In this document: positions 8,902-16,911 of the stretch, one piece after another
How the letters are laid out: every line of letters starts with the position of its first letter
How positions within the stretch are numbered: the stretch's first letter is position 1
NCBI GenBank assembly: GCA_910584595.1
Contig: CAJUBQ010000010.1
Span: 1 to 64,000 of the forward strand
DNA from: an uncultured Eubacterium sp.
GTDB lineage: Bacteria > Bacillota > Clostridia > Lachnospirales > Lachnospiraceae
DNA length: 64,000 nt
Direction: 5' to 3'
Notes under the pieces: generated by a model
Databases searched by the model: none
The model's input: only the letters and a program-made list of their open reading frames with translations
Told to the model about the DNA's origin: nothing
Program-made: the position numbers and the translations under genes

Positions 8902-9090
8902 TAAGCATCTTCTGATTACATATCATCATGCAGACATAGGCTATTTGCTTAGTTTTAACTCTAACAAACATAAAAAAACCGGAATTCGTGAATTCGCGCA
9001 AAACGGAAAGTATATTTTTGAAGTTGTCGTATAAATAAATATAATACTACGATTCCTAATATTTTATTTTTTTCTTAAATAACAAAAATA

Positions 9091-9108
9091 TTTTAGAAAT
9101 TTCTAAAA
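9091..9108. promoter_or_regulatory. Perfect 18-bp palindrome, candidate operator of the GH51 gene
   Basis: TTTTAGAAATTTCTAAAA is its own reverse complement (9+9). It lies 5 bases upstream of the -35 box at 9114. Such a site suits a dimeric regulator of arabinose or arabinoxylan use; the regulator is not in the window. Confidence 0.55.
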
Positions 9109-9113
9109 ATATG

Positions 9114-9142
9114 TTGCTTTTATACAAAATATTGAGTATGAT
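9114..9142 (+). promoter_or_regulatory. Promoter of the GH51 arabinofuranosidase gene
   Basis: TTGCTT (9114-9119) and TATGAT (9137-9142) with a 17-base spacer, about 35 bases before the ATG. Confidence 0.7.
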
Positions 9143-9176
9143 AAACACAACACATGGGAAAGAGAGGTATTTTATT

Positions 9177-10688
9177 ATGGGACAAAAAACTAAAATGATC
9201 GTTGACAAAGATTTTAAGCTTGCCGATATTGACGACAGGCTGTATGGTTCTTTTATTGAACATCTGGGAAGAGCCGTTTACACCGGTATTTATCAGCCTG
9301 ACCATGCCAGCGCAGATGAAGAAGGTTTCCGCAAAGATGTGATTGAGCTTGTAAAAGAATTAAACGTACCGATTATTCGTTATCCGGGCGGCAACTTTGT
9401 ATCCAACTTTTTCTGGGAAGACAGCGTGGGGCCAAAAGAACAGCGCAAAAAAAGGCTTGATCTGGCCTGGCGTACATTGGAAAGCAACGAAGTCGGACTT
9501 GGCGAGTTTGCAAACTGGTGCAAAAAAGTAAATTCCGATATTATGATGGCCGTCAACCTCGGCACGAGAGGAACCGCAGACGCTCTAAACCTGCTGGAAT
9601 ACTGCAATCTTGACACAAATACTTACTATGCGGACTTAAGAAGACAGCATGGCGTAGACAAACCTTATGGAATCAAAACATGGTGTCTTGGCAATGAAAT
9701 GGATGGGCCTTGGCAGATGGGACATAAGACTGCGACAGAATATGGCCATCTGGCGGCAGAAACCGCCAAAGCAATGAAAACGATGGACGATTCTCTGGAG
9801 TTTGTCGTATGTGGCAGCTCAAACGTAGAAATGCCGACATTTCCTCAGTGGGAAGCTTCCACACTGGAAGAAGCTTATGAATATGTAGATTATATTTCTC
9901 TTCACCAGTATTATGGAAACCGCAAAAACGACACTGCAGACTTCTTCGCTAAAACACAGGATCTGGAAAACTTCCTGCACAGTGTCATTGCTACCTGTGA
10001 TTATGTAAAAGCAAAAAAACGCAGTAACAAGGATATCTGTTTAAGTTTCGATGAATGGAACGTATGGTATCATACGATGGATGCAGACAATAATGAAATG
10101 GCAAAAAAACCCTGGCAAATCGCACCGCATCTGCTGGAAGACATTTATAATTTTGAAGACGCTGTATTAAACGGCCTTATTTTAATTACGTTCTTAAAAC
10201 ATGCAGACCGTGTTAAAATTGCCTGCCTGGCTCAGCTTATCAATGTCATTGCTCCAATTATGACAGAGACCGACGGCCCTGCATGGCGACAGACAATTTT
10301 CTATCCATTTTTACATGCTTCCAAATATGGACGCGGCACATCGCTGACTCCTGTAATCTCTACCGGCACACATGACACTACACAGCACAGCCATGTCACA
10401 GATATCGAATCTGTTGCCGTATATAACGAAGAAAAAGGCGAGGTTACAATATTTGCAGTAAATCGCAATACGGAATCCGACATCGAATTCGAAGCAGATA
10501 TCCGCGGCTTTGAAGGATGGCAGGTGAAAGAATACATTGTAATGGAAAGCGATGATATGAAACTTGCAAACTCTGCTTCAAGCAGCCCTGTCATTCCTAA
10601 GACACGGACAGACTATTCTATGGAGAATGGTATCTTTCATACTGTCATGAAAAAATGTTCCTGGAATGTAATCGTATTTTCTGAATAA
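9177..10688 (+). CDS. GH51 alpha-L-arabinofuranosidase
   Basis: 503 aa, the usual length for intracellular GH51 enzymes. It removes terminal arabinofuranosyl residues from arabinan or arabinoxylan oligosaccharides in the cytoplasm (no signal peptide). The N-terminal half is a TIM barrel: RYPGGNFVSNFFWEDSVGP near residue 68, the acid/base Glu at about 174 in CLGNEMDGPWQMG, and the nucleophile Glu at about 293 in LSFDEWNVWY. A C-terminal beta domain follows. The ATG at 9177 has a GAGAGG site; the frame continues upstream without one. It is monocistronic, with its own promoter, palindrome and terminator. Confidence 0.93.
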   Translation: MGQKTKMIVDKDFKLADIDDRLYGSFIEHLGRAVYTGIYQPDHASADEEGFRKDVIELVKELNVPIIRYPGGNFVSNFFWEDSVGPKEQRKKRLDLAWRTLESNEVGLGEFANWCKKVNSDIMMAVNLGTRGTADALNLLEYCNLDTNTYYADLRRQHGVDKPYGIKTWCLGNEMDGPWQMGHKTATEYGHLAAETAKAMKTMDDSLEFVVCGSSNVEMPTFPQWEASTLEEAYEYVDYISLHQYYGNRKNDTADFFAKTQDLENFLHSVIATCDYVKAKKRSNKDICLSFDEWNVWYHTMDADNNEMAKKPWQIAPHLLEDIYNFEDAVLNGLILITFLKHADRVKIACLAQLINVIAPIMTETDGPAWRQTIFYPFLHASKYGRGTSLTPVISTGTHDTTQHSHVTDIESVAVYNEEKGEVTIFAVNRNTESDIEFEADIRGFEGWQVKEYIVMESDDMKLANSASSSPVIPKTRTDYSMENGIFHTVMKKCSWNVIVFSE

Positions 10689-10700
10689 ATCATCTGTCAT

Positions 10701-10742
10701 AAAAAGCCTGTCTGTGAAAATTCTTTCCGGACAGGCTTTTTT
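10701..10742 (+). terminator. Intrinsic terminator after GH51
   Basis: AAGCCTGTC (10704-10712) pairs with 10730-10738, followed by a run of T. Confidence 0.85.
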
Positions 10743-10763
10743 TATGCCGAAACCCTCATGTGC

Positions 10764-10792
10764 TTTACACCTTCCCTTATATACGCTATAAT
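10764..10792 (+). promoter_or_regulatory. Promoter before the small coiled-coil gene and chemoreceptor gene
   Basis: TTTACA (10764-10769) and TATAAT (10787-10792) with a 17-base spacer. Confidence 0.75.
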
Positions 10793-10849
10793 AAACGCAG
10801 GAAGGAGTTTCCTAACATAAAGGTGGTGAACAAGATGGAGGTAACGAAA

Positions 10850-11056
10850 ATGTCAAAAGAAGAAATAATGAAAAATGCTGAAATAATGAAAAATGCTATG
10901 GATGAATTTGGAGAAATACAAGAATATATGATTTCTGCACACAAAGAAAATGCGCAGGAAACATATGCAAAGCTGAAAAAAAAATATCTGAGATTAAAAG
11001 CGCTGCTTAACAGTTTAGGAGTAACTCTTACAGATATTGATGAAATCAAAGAATAA
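10850..11056 (+). CDS. Small helical protein of unknown function
   Basis: About 68 aa, mostly charged and predicted helical (MSKEEIMKNAEIMKNAMDEF...). It contains a tandem EIMKNA/EIMKNA duplication at its start and Lys/Glu-rich heptads. I do not recognise a family. GGAGGT lies 7 bases before the ATG at 10850; an ATG at 10835 with AGGTGG is the alternative. It is followed after 61 bases by a chemoreceptor gene and may share its transcript. Confidence 0.6.
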   Translation: MSKEEIMKNAEIMKNAMDEFGEIQEYMISAHKENAQETYAKLKKKYLRLKALLNSLGVTLTDIDEIKE

Positions 11057-11117
11057 TAAATCCAACGCGGTCTTATGGATACGAGTATAGCCAAAGACAA
11101 TAAAGGAGCAGACTATC

Positions 11118-12797
11118 ATGAAAAAAAGGATCAACCAATCTACACTCACATTCATTTTAAATGGGGTATCCATACTCACTCTCATTTTTATGGGTGTCGC
11201 ACTGTTTGCAAACAGCCATATCCGCACACTGTTAAACAGCGCAAATGAAGAGCGGTTTAACCTGACGTATAACGCCAACCGTTTTATGAACGGTTCTGCA
11301 TATTTAACAAATGAAGTACGTGCATTTGCAGCTACCGGCGAACAGGAACATTATGACAATTACTGGCGGGAAGTTAACGAACTTAAAAACCGTGACCTTG
11401 GTGTATCCGCCATGCAGGAAATTGGTATTACAGATGAAGAGCAGAACATGATCGATGATATGTTCTCTCTTTCTAATGAACTCGTACCGCTGGAAGAAGA
11501 AGCCATGAATCAGGTAAAAGCCGGCGACAGGGAAAGTGCGGTGCGATATGTATATGGGTCCGATTACAGCAGCGCCATTGCGCAAATCAACGCTTTAAAA
11601 GACCAGTTTTTAACAGCGCTCGATACAAGAACCAAAGAACGTCTGGATGATTTGAACTATCAGGCTGCTTTTATCCGGCAGGTAATGTCTCTGGCATTGA
11701 TTTTGATTGCTGCCATTCAGCTGATTAGTATGCTGATTACAAACAGACGCGTACTTCGCCCGGTTGTTGCAGTACGTGACCAAATGGGAGAAATATCAAA
11801 CGGTAATCTTTCCGCTGATTTTTCTTTGGAACCGGATACTTCTGAAATTGGAATGCTCGTTGCATCCATACATGAGACCAAACGTGAGTTAAAAAAATAC
11901 ATTCAGGATATCGATCATAAATTAGCGCAAATGGCGCAAGGATCTATGGATGTGACAATTGGCAGCGATTACCGTGGAGAATTTCTTCCAATCCAAAATG
12001 CCATGCGCCAGATTGTAGAATCTTTAAATCATGCATTATCAAAGATCAGTATCACAGCCGAACGGGTATCTACAGAATCCGAGCATATGGCGTCCGGTGC
12101 AGAGACTTTATCCAACGGTACGGTACGTCAGGCATCCGCCGTACAGGAATTGTCTGCCAGCATTCAGGAAATATCCAGCCAGGTCGACCGCACTTCCAAA
12201 GATGCCGATGATGCAAGACACGCTTCCGGTGAAGCTGCCAAGCAGCTGGAAATCTGTGGTCAGAAAATGGAATCCCTATCCTCTGCCATGAGCGATATTT
12301 CCAAAGCTTCCAATCAGATTGGAGGTATTATCAAAACAATTGAAGATATTTCTTTCCAGACCAATATACTGGCCCTTAATGCAGCTGTAGAAGCTGCGCG
12401 TGCAGGAGAAGCAGGCAAAGGCTTTGCGATCGTTGCCGACGAGGTACAAGACCTTGCAAATAAAAGTTCTGTATCCGCACAGGATATTGCTGAACTGATC
12501 GAAAATTCAATGGAACTCGTGCGTTATGGTTCTTCTTTGACGACAGATACAACAAACGCCATTTTAACCGTTGTTTCCAGCGCACAAAAATCAACGCAGC
12601 TGGTAGACCGAATTGCAGAATCCGCACAGTATCAGTCACAATCATTGAAACAGCTGACACAAGGGATGGAGCAGATTTCAGAGGTCGTTCAGACAAATGC
12701 CTCTACTGCACAAGAATCAGCGCAATCTGCCAAAGAATTGCATCAACAGGCTGAAGAGTTAAAAATATCTGTACATAAGTTCCGCCTAAAACAATAG
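11118..12797 (+). CDS. Methyl-accepting chemotaxis protein
   Basis: 559 aa. A first membrane helix (residues about 8-30) precedes an extracytoplasmic four-helix-type sensor domain (about 31-190), a second membrane helix near 192-210, HAMP (RRVLRPVVAVRDQMGEISNG onward), and a long cytoplasmic coiled coil. The highly conserved hairpin tip (EDISFQTNILALNAAVEAAR...GKGFAIVADEVQDLANKS) lies near 410-450. The ligand is unknown. No che genes lie nearby. Binding site AAAGGAG. Confidence 0.93.
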   Translation: MKKRINQSTLTFILNGVSILTLIFMGVALFANSHIRTLLNSANEERFNLTYNANRFMNGSAYLTNEVRAFAATGEQEHYDNYWREVNELKNRDLGVSAMQEIGITDEEQNMIDDMFSLSNELVPLEEEAMNQVKAGDRESAVRYVYGSDYSSAIAQINALKDQFLTALDTRTKERLDDLNYQAAFIRQVMSLALILIAAIQLISMLITNRRVLRPVVAVRDQMGEISNGNLSADFSLEPDTSEIGMLVASIHETKRELKKYIQDIDHKLAQMAQGSMDVTIGSDYRGEFLPIQNAMRQIVESLNHALSKISITAERVSTESEHMASGAETLSNGTVRQASAVQELSASIQEISSQVDRTSKDADDARHASGEAAKQLEICGQKMESLSSAMSDISKASNQIGGIIKTIEDISFQTNILALNAAVEAARAGEAGKGFAIVADEVQDLANKSSVSAQDIAELIENSMELVRYGSSLTTDTTNAILTVVSSAQKSTQLVDRIAESAQYQSQSLKQLTQGMEQISEVVQTNASTAQESAQSAKELHQQAEELKISVHKFRLKQ

Positions 12798-12822
12798 CAT
12801 ACGATAAAGAAAAACAAAGCTA

Positions 12823-12870
12823 TAAAACGGCCATCAGAAACATTCAAAGATGTTTCTGATGGCCGTTTTA
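12823..12870. terminator. Bidirectional terminator, 20-bp perfect stem
   Basis: 12823-12842 pairs perfectly with 12851-12870 around an 8-base loop, flanked by A and T runs. It lies between the chemoreceptor gene and the converging ABC fragment. Confidence 0.9.
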
Positions 12871-12887
12871 TCTGCCGTCCGCCTTAA

Positions 12888-13193
12888 TCAACCGCTGCCG
12901 GTTGAATTTTCCATTGTCTGATCCAGATACAACCCTGCCTGTACGTTCCACATACGCGCATATTTTCCATCTGCATGAATCAGCTCCTCATGTTTTCCTG
13001 CTTCTATGATCTGTCCATGCTCCATCATATAAATGCAGTCCGCATCCCGCGTCGTTGATAACCTGTGCGAAATAAATATTACCGTTTTATCCTTTGCAAT
13101 CTCATTGAGCTCCTGATTCAGCTCATATTCCGCCAGAGGGTCCAATGCACTGCTCGGCTCATCCATAATAATTAAATGCTGTCTGCGGTACAT
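12888..13193 (-). pseudogene. C-terminal fragment of an ABC exporter ATPase
   Basis: 101 codons covering only the end of a nucleotide-binding domain: Walker B plus D-loop (HLIIMDEPSSALDP), the H-loop (VIFISHRLSTTRDAD) and the tail. Walker A, the signature motif and the membrane domain are absent. An in-frame stop lies directly upstream, and homology ends at the GC-rich sequence CGGCCGCGAATTC (13195-13207). Remnant of a deleted transporter, or an assembly/cloning junction. Confidence 0.8.
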
Positions 13194-13284
13194 TCGGCCG
13201 CGAATTCAGGGATTTTGTCTATGAATTTCTTGATTTTCTATTTTGATTGCGCTAATATAATGTCAAACAGGAGGCATCGTCATT

Positions 13285-14214
13285 ATGAATCATCACATAA
13301 AAATATATGCAAAAGCATCATTCGTTTCCGAAGAAATTCGTGAAAAAATAAAGTGCGGCTGCGATGGACTTGAGTTTAATCTGCAAAATGATTTTTTACG
13401 TAAAGGAAGTTGTTTTGAAACGTGTTATCTGCAGGAGTTGTTTACGATGTACAATGTAGAGGTTGTGCACGTACCGTTTTACGAAGAGGGACAGGTCATG
13501 AATATGGAACATGTCTTTCAGCACAGAGATATCCGTCCGATACGGAATGTGTTTCGTCTGGCTCAGTATTGTGCGGATATTTGGAAGCACAGAGTATTGG
13601 TTGTAATCCATACCTCTTTGTCATTTTTTGATTTTATGGAATTCGAATTGTTTCGCAATCGTCTCGAACAAGAGCTTCAACGGTTGTTTGATGAATTTCC
13701 AAAGACAGATCTGGCGATTGAAAACGTAGTTCCGATGGAATATAAAGCATCCGGCCACGAAAGTCCAAGACTTTGCAATGGGACCTTTACAGATATTGTA
13801 AATATTGTATATTATCTGCGAAAGCGATTTGGCGAAAGAGTCGGAAGCGTCCTCGATATCTGTCATGCGGCCATGACTGAAAAATATATGAATATTCTGC
13901 TTGCTGCTTCAGATTTTTTGCCGCACAGTCATGTACCGCAACATTTAGATTACAGTATGGAACATTATTTTCATATAAACAAAGATATTTGTAAGCTGAT
14001 TCATTTTAATGATTTTACAGGGAATGGATATATGCAAAATCATGGGACAGTATTTCATGACCAGAAAAAAGTAGCCGCGCTTATAGAACTTTACCAAAAA
14101 TATGGTTATGAATGTCCTCTTACATTAGAAATTCAGGAAAAAGACTATAGAGATTGTGTCAATTATCGGCAGACCAGAACGATGTTAGCCAACTGTTTCG
14201 AAAATTTAAACTGA
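13285..14214 (+). CDS. Xylose isomerase-like TIM-barrel protein
   Basis: 309 aa. The overall pattern fits the AP endonuclease 2 / sugar isomerase-like TIM barrel family: CGCDGLEFNLQ near residue 25, VEVVHVPFYEE near 58, DLAIENVVPME near 142, VGSVLDICHAAMTEKY near 190, CKLIHFNDFTGNG near 236, CPLTLEIQEKDY near 288. Conserved Glu, Asp and His residues could hold divalent metal ions. The substrate is unknown. The ATG at 13285 has an AGGAGG site. It starts 77 bases after the putative junction at 13207. Confidence 0.65.
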   Translation: MNHHIKIYAKASFVSEEIREKIKCGCDGLEFNLQNDFLRKGSCFETCYLQELFTMYNVEVVHVPFYEEGQVMNMEHVFQHRDIRPIRNVFRLAQYCADIWKHRVLVVIHTSLSFFDFMEFELFRNRLEQELQRLFDEFPKTDLAIENVVPMEYKASGHESPRLCNGTFTDIVNIVYYLRKRFGERVGSVLDICHAAMTEKYMNILLAASDFLPHSHVPQHLDYSMEHYFHINKDICKLIHFNDFTGNGYMQNHGTVFHDQKKVAALIELYQKYGYECPLTLEIQEKDYRDCVNYRQTRTMLANCFENLN

Positions 14215-14235
14215 TAATACTAAAAAGATCCGAAT

Positions 14236-14285
14236 CAGAAAAAACTATCAGAAAAAAAATCTATTATTTTCTGATAGTTTTCTGA
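14236..14285. terminator. Bidirectional terminator
   Basis: AAAACTATCAGAAAA and TTTTCTGATAGTTTT form a stem between converging genes. Confidence 0.75.
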
Positions 14286-14296
14286 TCTGCAAAATA

Positions 14297-14833
14297 CTAC
14301 TGGTCTGTAATATCTGACCATGTATAGGTCATTTCGTCTCCTGTAATATTTTTTCCCATAATACTTTCCGCAAAATCAAAATAACCATCTGATCCCATAC
14401 GTTTTATCCATGTATCAACAGATTCCTTGATACGCAATAAACAAATCACAGGTTCAGCATAAATGTCGCGCAATGTTTGCCTGTTCGTTAAATCAAGATT
14501 TGAAACAGATGAAACAGCAGCATGAAGTTCCTCATTCGTAAAAGGATCAAACGCCATCAATATAGCATGTTCCAGTCTTTCATTATCCTCATTTCTAAAA
14601 GAATCCAAGTCAAATGTTTCTCCGGTATACCTTGATTTGATATCAAATAAAACAAGTGCAATGGCCTCTAAAAGACGACGGCTGTTCGATGCCGGATATT
14701 TGCGGTGTACTTTTAATAAATTACTTTCAATTGGAAAGATATTCATCGTATGAAAATCTTCGTCACCTTTTGCTATTTTACCAAATTCCTTTTCCATCTG
14801 TGAATATATTTTCTCGAATTGATATTGCTGCAT
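14297..14833 (-). CDS. Hypothetical cytoplasmic protein
   Basis: About 178 aa from the ATG at 14833, chosen for its AAGGAGG site 9 bases upstream. It is acidic and predicted mainly helical, with no signal peptide, membrane segment or cysteine-rich motif. Recognisable only by composition (NSRRLLEAIALVLFDIKSRY; NEELHAAVSSVSNLDLTNRQ). I do not recognise a family. It stands alone between a terminator and a 200-base gap. Confidence 0.65.
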   Translation of the reverse strand: MQQYQFEKIYSQMEKEFGKIAKGDEDFHTMNIFPIESNLLKVHRKYPASNSRRLLEAIALVLFDIKSRYTGETFDLDSFRNEDNERLEHAILMAFDPFTNEELHAAVSSVSNLDLTNRQTLRDIYAEPVICLLRIKESVDTWIKRMGSDGYFDFAESIMGKNITGDEMTYTWSDITDQ

Positions 14834-15063
14834 ACAAATATTCCTCCTTTGAATTGCATCCAATAATGGATATTCTTATATCCGGTAATGGCTATCATAG
14901 CTATCATATATCATACACATTTTTCTTTATACCGTCAATCAGGAAGTTAGAATTGCAAAAAAAAACATATTAGTATAAAATAGGTATATCACCTATTCCT
15001 TATCAAAAATAATAACGCCATGCGAAATGCATACAATAAGAATAACAAAAAAGGAGATCAAAT

Positions 15064-16125
15064 ATGTTGGATATGTCTTTTTATAAAAATAAAAAAGTAC
15101 TCATCACCGGCCACACCGGATTCAAAGGTTCCTGGATGTGTAAGCTGTTGCTTTTGGCAGGGGCAGATGTCACCGGATATGCGTTGGCGGCGCCAACCAA
15201 ACCAAGTCTTTTCGAAATCTGTCAAATATCCCGTCAGATAAACTCTGTCATCGGTGATGTGCGTGACCTCACTCATTTGAAAGAAGTGTTCGATGCCTGC
15301 CAGCCGGAAATTGTCATTCATATGGCAGCTCAGCCGTTAGTGCGTGAATCTTATAAAAATCCGGTTTATACGTATGAAACGAACGTTATGGGCACTGTCA
15401 ATATACTGGAATGTGTGCGCACAACGCCTTCTGTCAAATCCTTTCTGAATGTCACAACAGACAAAGTATATTTGAACAAAGAATGGGAATGGGGTTATCG
15501 TGAAAACGAAGAATTAAACGGTTTTGATCCTTATTCAAACTCCAAATCATGCTCCGAATTAGTTACAGGATGTTACAAAAATTCATTTTTTGCAGACTCG
15601 AAAGTTGCTATTTCAACTGCACGAGCCGGCAATGTCATTGGGGGCGGTGATTTTGCTGCAGACCGTATTATTCCGGACTGTGTTCGCGCTGCACAAGCCG
15701 GACAAGATATTATAGTAAGAAACCCATATTCAACGAGACCATATGAACATGTATTAGAGCCTGTAGCTGCATATCTGATGATTGCACAGGCGCAATATTC
15801 TAATAAAAAGCTGGCCGGAAATTACAATGTCGGCCCGAATGAAACGGATTGTCTGACAACCGGAGAACTCGTTACACTTTTTTGTGACAAGTGGAATCAG
15901 AAATCAAACAGCTCCATTCACTGGATCGATCAATATGACGGCGGGCCACATGAAGCTAACTTTCTAAAACTGGACTGCTCCAAATTAAAGAGAACATTCG
16001 GATGGTCTCCAAAATGGAAGGTAGAAACTGCCGTGGAAAAAGTAATCGAATGGACTGACGTATATTTTCAAAACGGAGACGTTTCTGCCTGTATGAAAAG
16101 GCAAATTTTAGATTTTTGTTTATAA
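15064..16125 (+). CDS. rfbG: CDP-glucose 4,6-dehydratase-like SDR enzyme
   Basis: 353 aa, standard length. The N-terminal Rossmann motif is the CDP-glucose 4,6-dehydratase form (LITGHTGFKGSWMCKLLLLAG). Other marks are HMAAQPLVRESYKNPVYTYE, VTTDKVYLNKEW, the active-site Tyr/Lys pair in DPYSNSKSCSE, and GGGDFAADRIIPDCVRA. The enzyme makes CDP-4-keto-6-deoxyglucose for 3,6-dideoxyhexoses. No CDP-glucose pyrophosphorylase or downstream sugar gene is adjacent, so its pathway must be completed elsewhere. AAGGAG site before the ATG. Confidence 0.85.
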   Translation: MLDMSFYKNKKVLITGHTGFKGSWMCKLLLLAGADVTGYALAAPTKPSLFEICQISRQINSVIGDVRDLTHLKEVFDACQPEIVIHMAAQPLVRESYKNPVYTYETNVMGTVNILECVRTTPSVKSFLNVTTDKVYLNKEWEWGYRENEELNGFDPYSNSKSCSELVTGCYKNSFFADSKVAISTARAGNVIGGGDFAADRIIPDCVRAAQAGQDIIVRNPYSTRPYEHVLEPVAAYLMIAQAQYSNKKLAGNYNVGPNETDCLTTGELVTLFCDKWNQKSNSSIHWIDQYDGGPHEANFLKLDCSKLKRTFGWSPKWKVETAVEKVIEWTDVYFQNGDVSACMKRQILDFCL

Positions 16126-16141
16126 CCGGAATAAACACTAA

Positions 16142-16182
16142 AGCAGAGTATTTTCTAAAAGAATATTAGAAAATACTCTGCT
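16142..16182. terminator. Bidirectional terminator, 16-bp stem
   Basis: AGCAGAGTATTTTCTA (16142-16157) pairs perfectly with 16167-16182, between converging genes. Confidence 0.85.
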
Positions 16183-16201
16183 GCACATCTGCATGGAACG
16201 A

Positions 16202-16867
16202 TTATGATTTCTGCGCATGGTCAAAAATGTGAACCTTATCCGCAATCACTGCAAACTCTGTCTGACTGCCCCAGATCAGCTTTGCAGCGCCGCTTGTACT
16301 CTCTGTAACCGCTTTTTCCAGTTCTGTTTTTTTATCTGACGGAATCACCGCATGGATCAGCGCCTGTTCCGTATATTCTGTATCCAGCACAGAAATATCC
16401 CGCTGCGCCAGCAAATACTGAATCTTTCCAAGACCTGTATAATCCGTTCCAATATCCAGCAGATATCCCTGCTGCTTTTCGATTACGACAGCCGCCGCAA
16501 GACCTGCCTGCGTACTTTTCTGGTATGCACGTACAAGACCCCCTGTACCCAGCAGCGTACCGCCAAAATATCTTGTTACAACAACTGCCGCATTATGAAT
16601 ATTCTCACGCAGCAGCACATCCAGCATTGGCCTGCCTGCCGTTTGGGATGGTTCTCCGTCGTCAGAACAACGAGTCAGTTCGTGGTTTTTTCCAACCGTA
16701 AATGCGGAACAATTATGAGAAGCATCCCAGTACTTTTTTTTCAAAGCGTGAATGAATGCCAAAGCTTCCTCTTCACTTTGTATCGGCTGCACAGATGCGA
16801 TAAATCTTGATTTTTTCTCTACAATCTCTGCCTCGCCGCCCTCGTAAACTACTTTATATTGATCCAA
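16202..16867 (-). CDS. YigZ/IMPACT family protein (UPF0029)
   Basis: 221 aa. The N-terminal IMPACT domain is clear: EIVEKKSRFIASVQPIQSEEEA, WDASHNCSAF, RCSDDGEPSQTAGRPMLDVL, AAVVVTRYFGGTLLGTGGLVRAY. A C-terminal ferredoxin-like domain (about residues 135-205) follows. The family is linked to translation and ribosome-associated regulation, but its bacterial role is not settled. The start is TTG with GGGAGG about ten bases upstream; no in-frame ATG fits. Confidence 0.88.
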   Translation of the reverse strand: MDQYKVVYEGGEAEIVEKKSRFIASVQPIQSEEEALAFIHALKKKYWDASHNCSAFTVGKNHELTRCSDDGEPSQTAGRPMLDVLLRENIHNAAVVVTRYFGGTLLGTGGLVRAYQKSTQAGLAAAVVIEKQQGYLLDIGTDYTGLGKIQYLLAQRDISVLDTEYTEQALIHAVIPSDKKTELEKAVTESTSGAAKLIWGSQTEFAVIADKVHIFDHAQKS

Positions 16868-16911
16868 AATTCAAATTCCTCCCAGAATGACTTAGGAACT
16901 ATAGACAATCG

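Larger units (their letters stand above)
8765..9176. other. 412-base intergenic region: repeat, palindrome and GH51 promoter
   Basis: It contains the compound inverted repeat, an AT-rich stretch and the regulatory region of the arabinofuranosidase gene. Frames crossing it (for example 8765-9034) have no binding site and look accidental. Confidence 0.7.

Noticed and set aside
8765..9034. Frames across the repeat after the BFD gene
   Set aside because: They follow the inverted repeat sequence and have no start signals.
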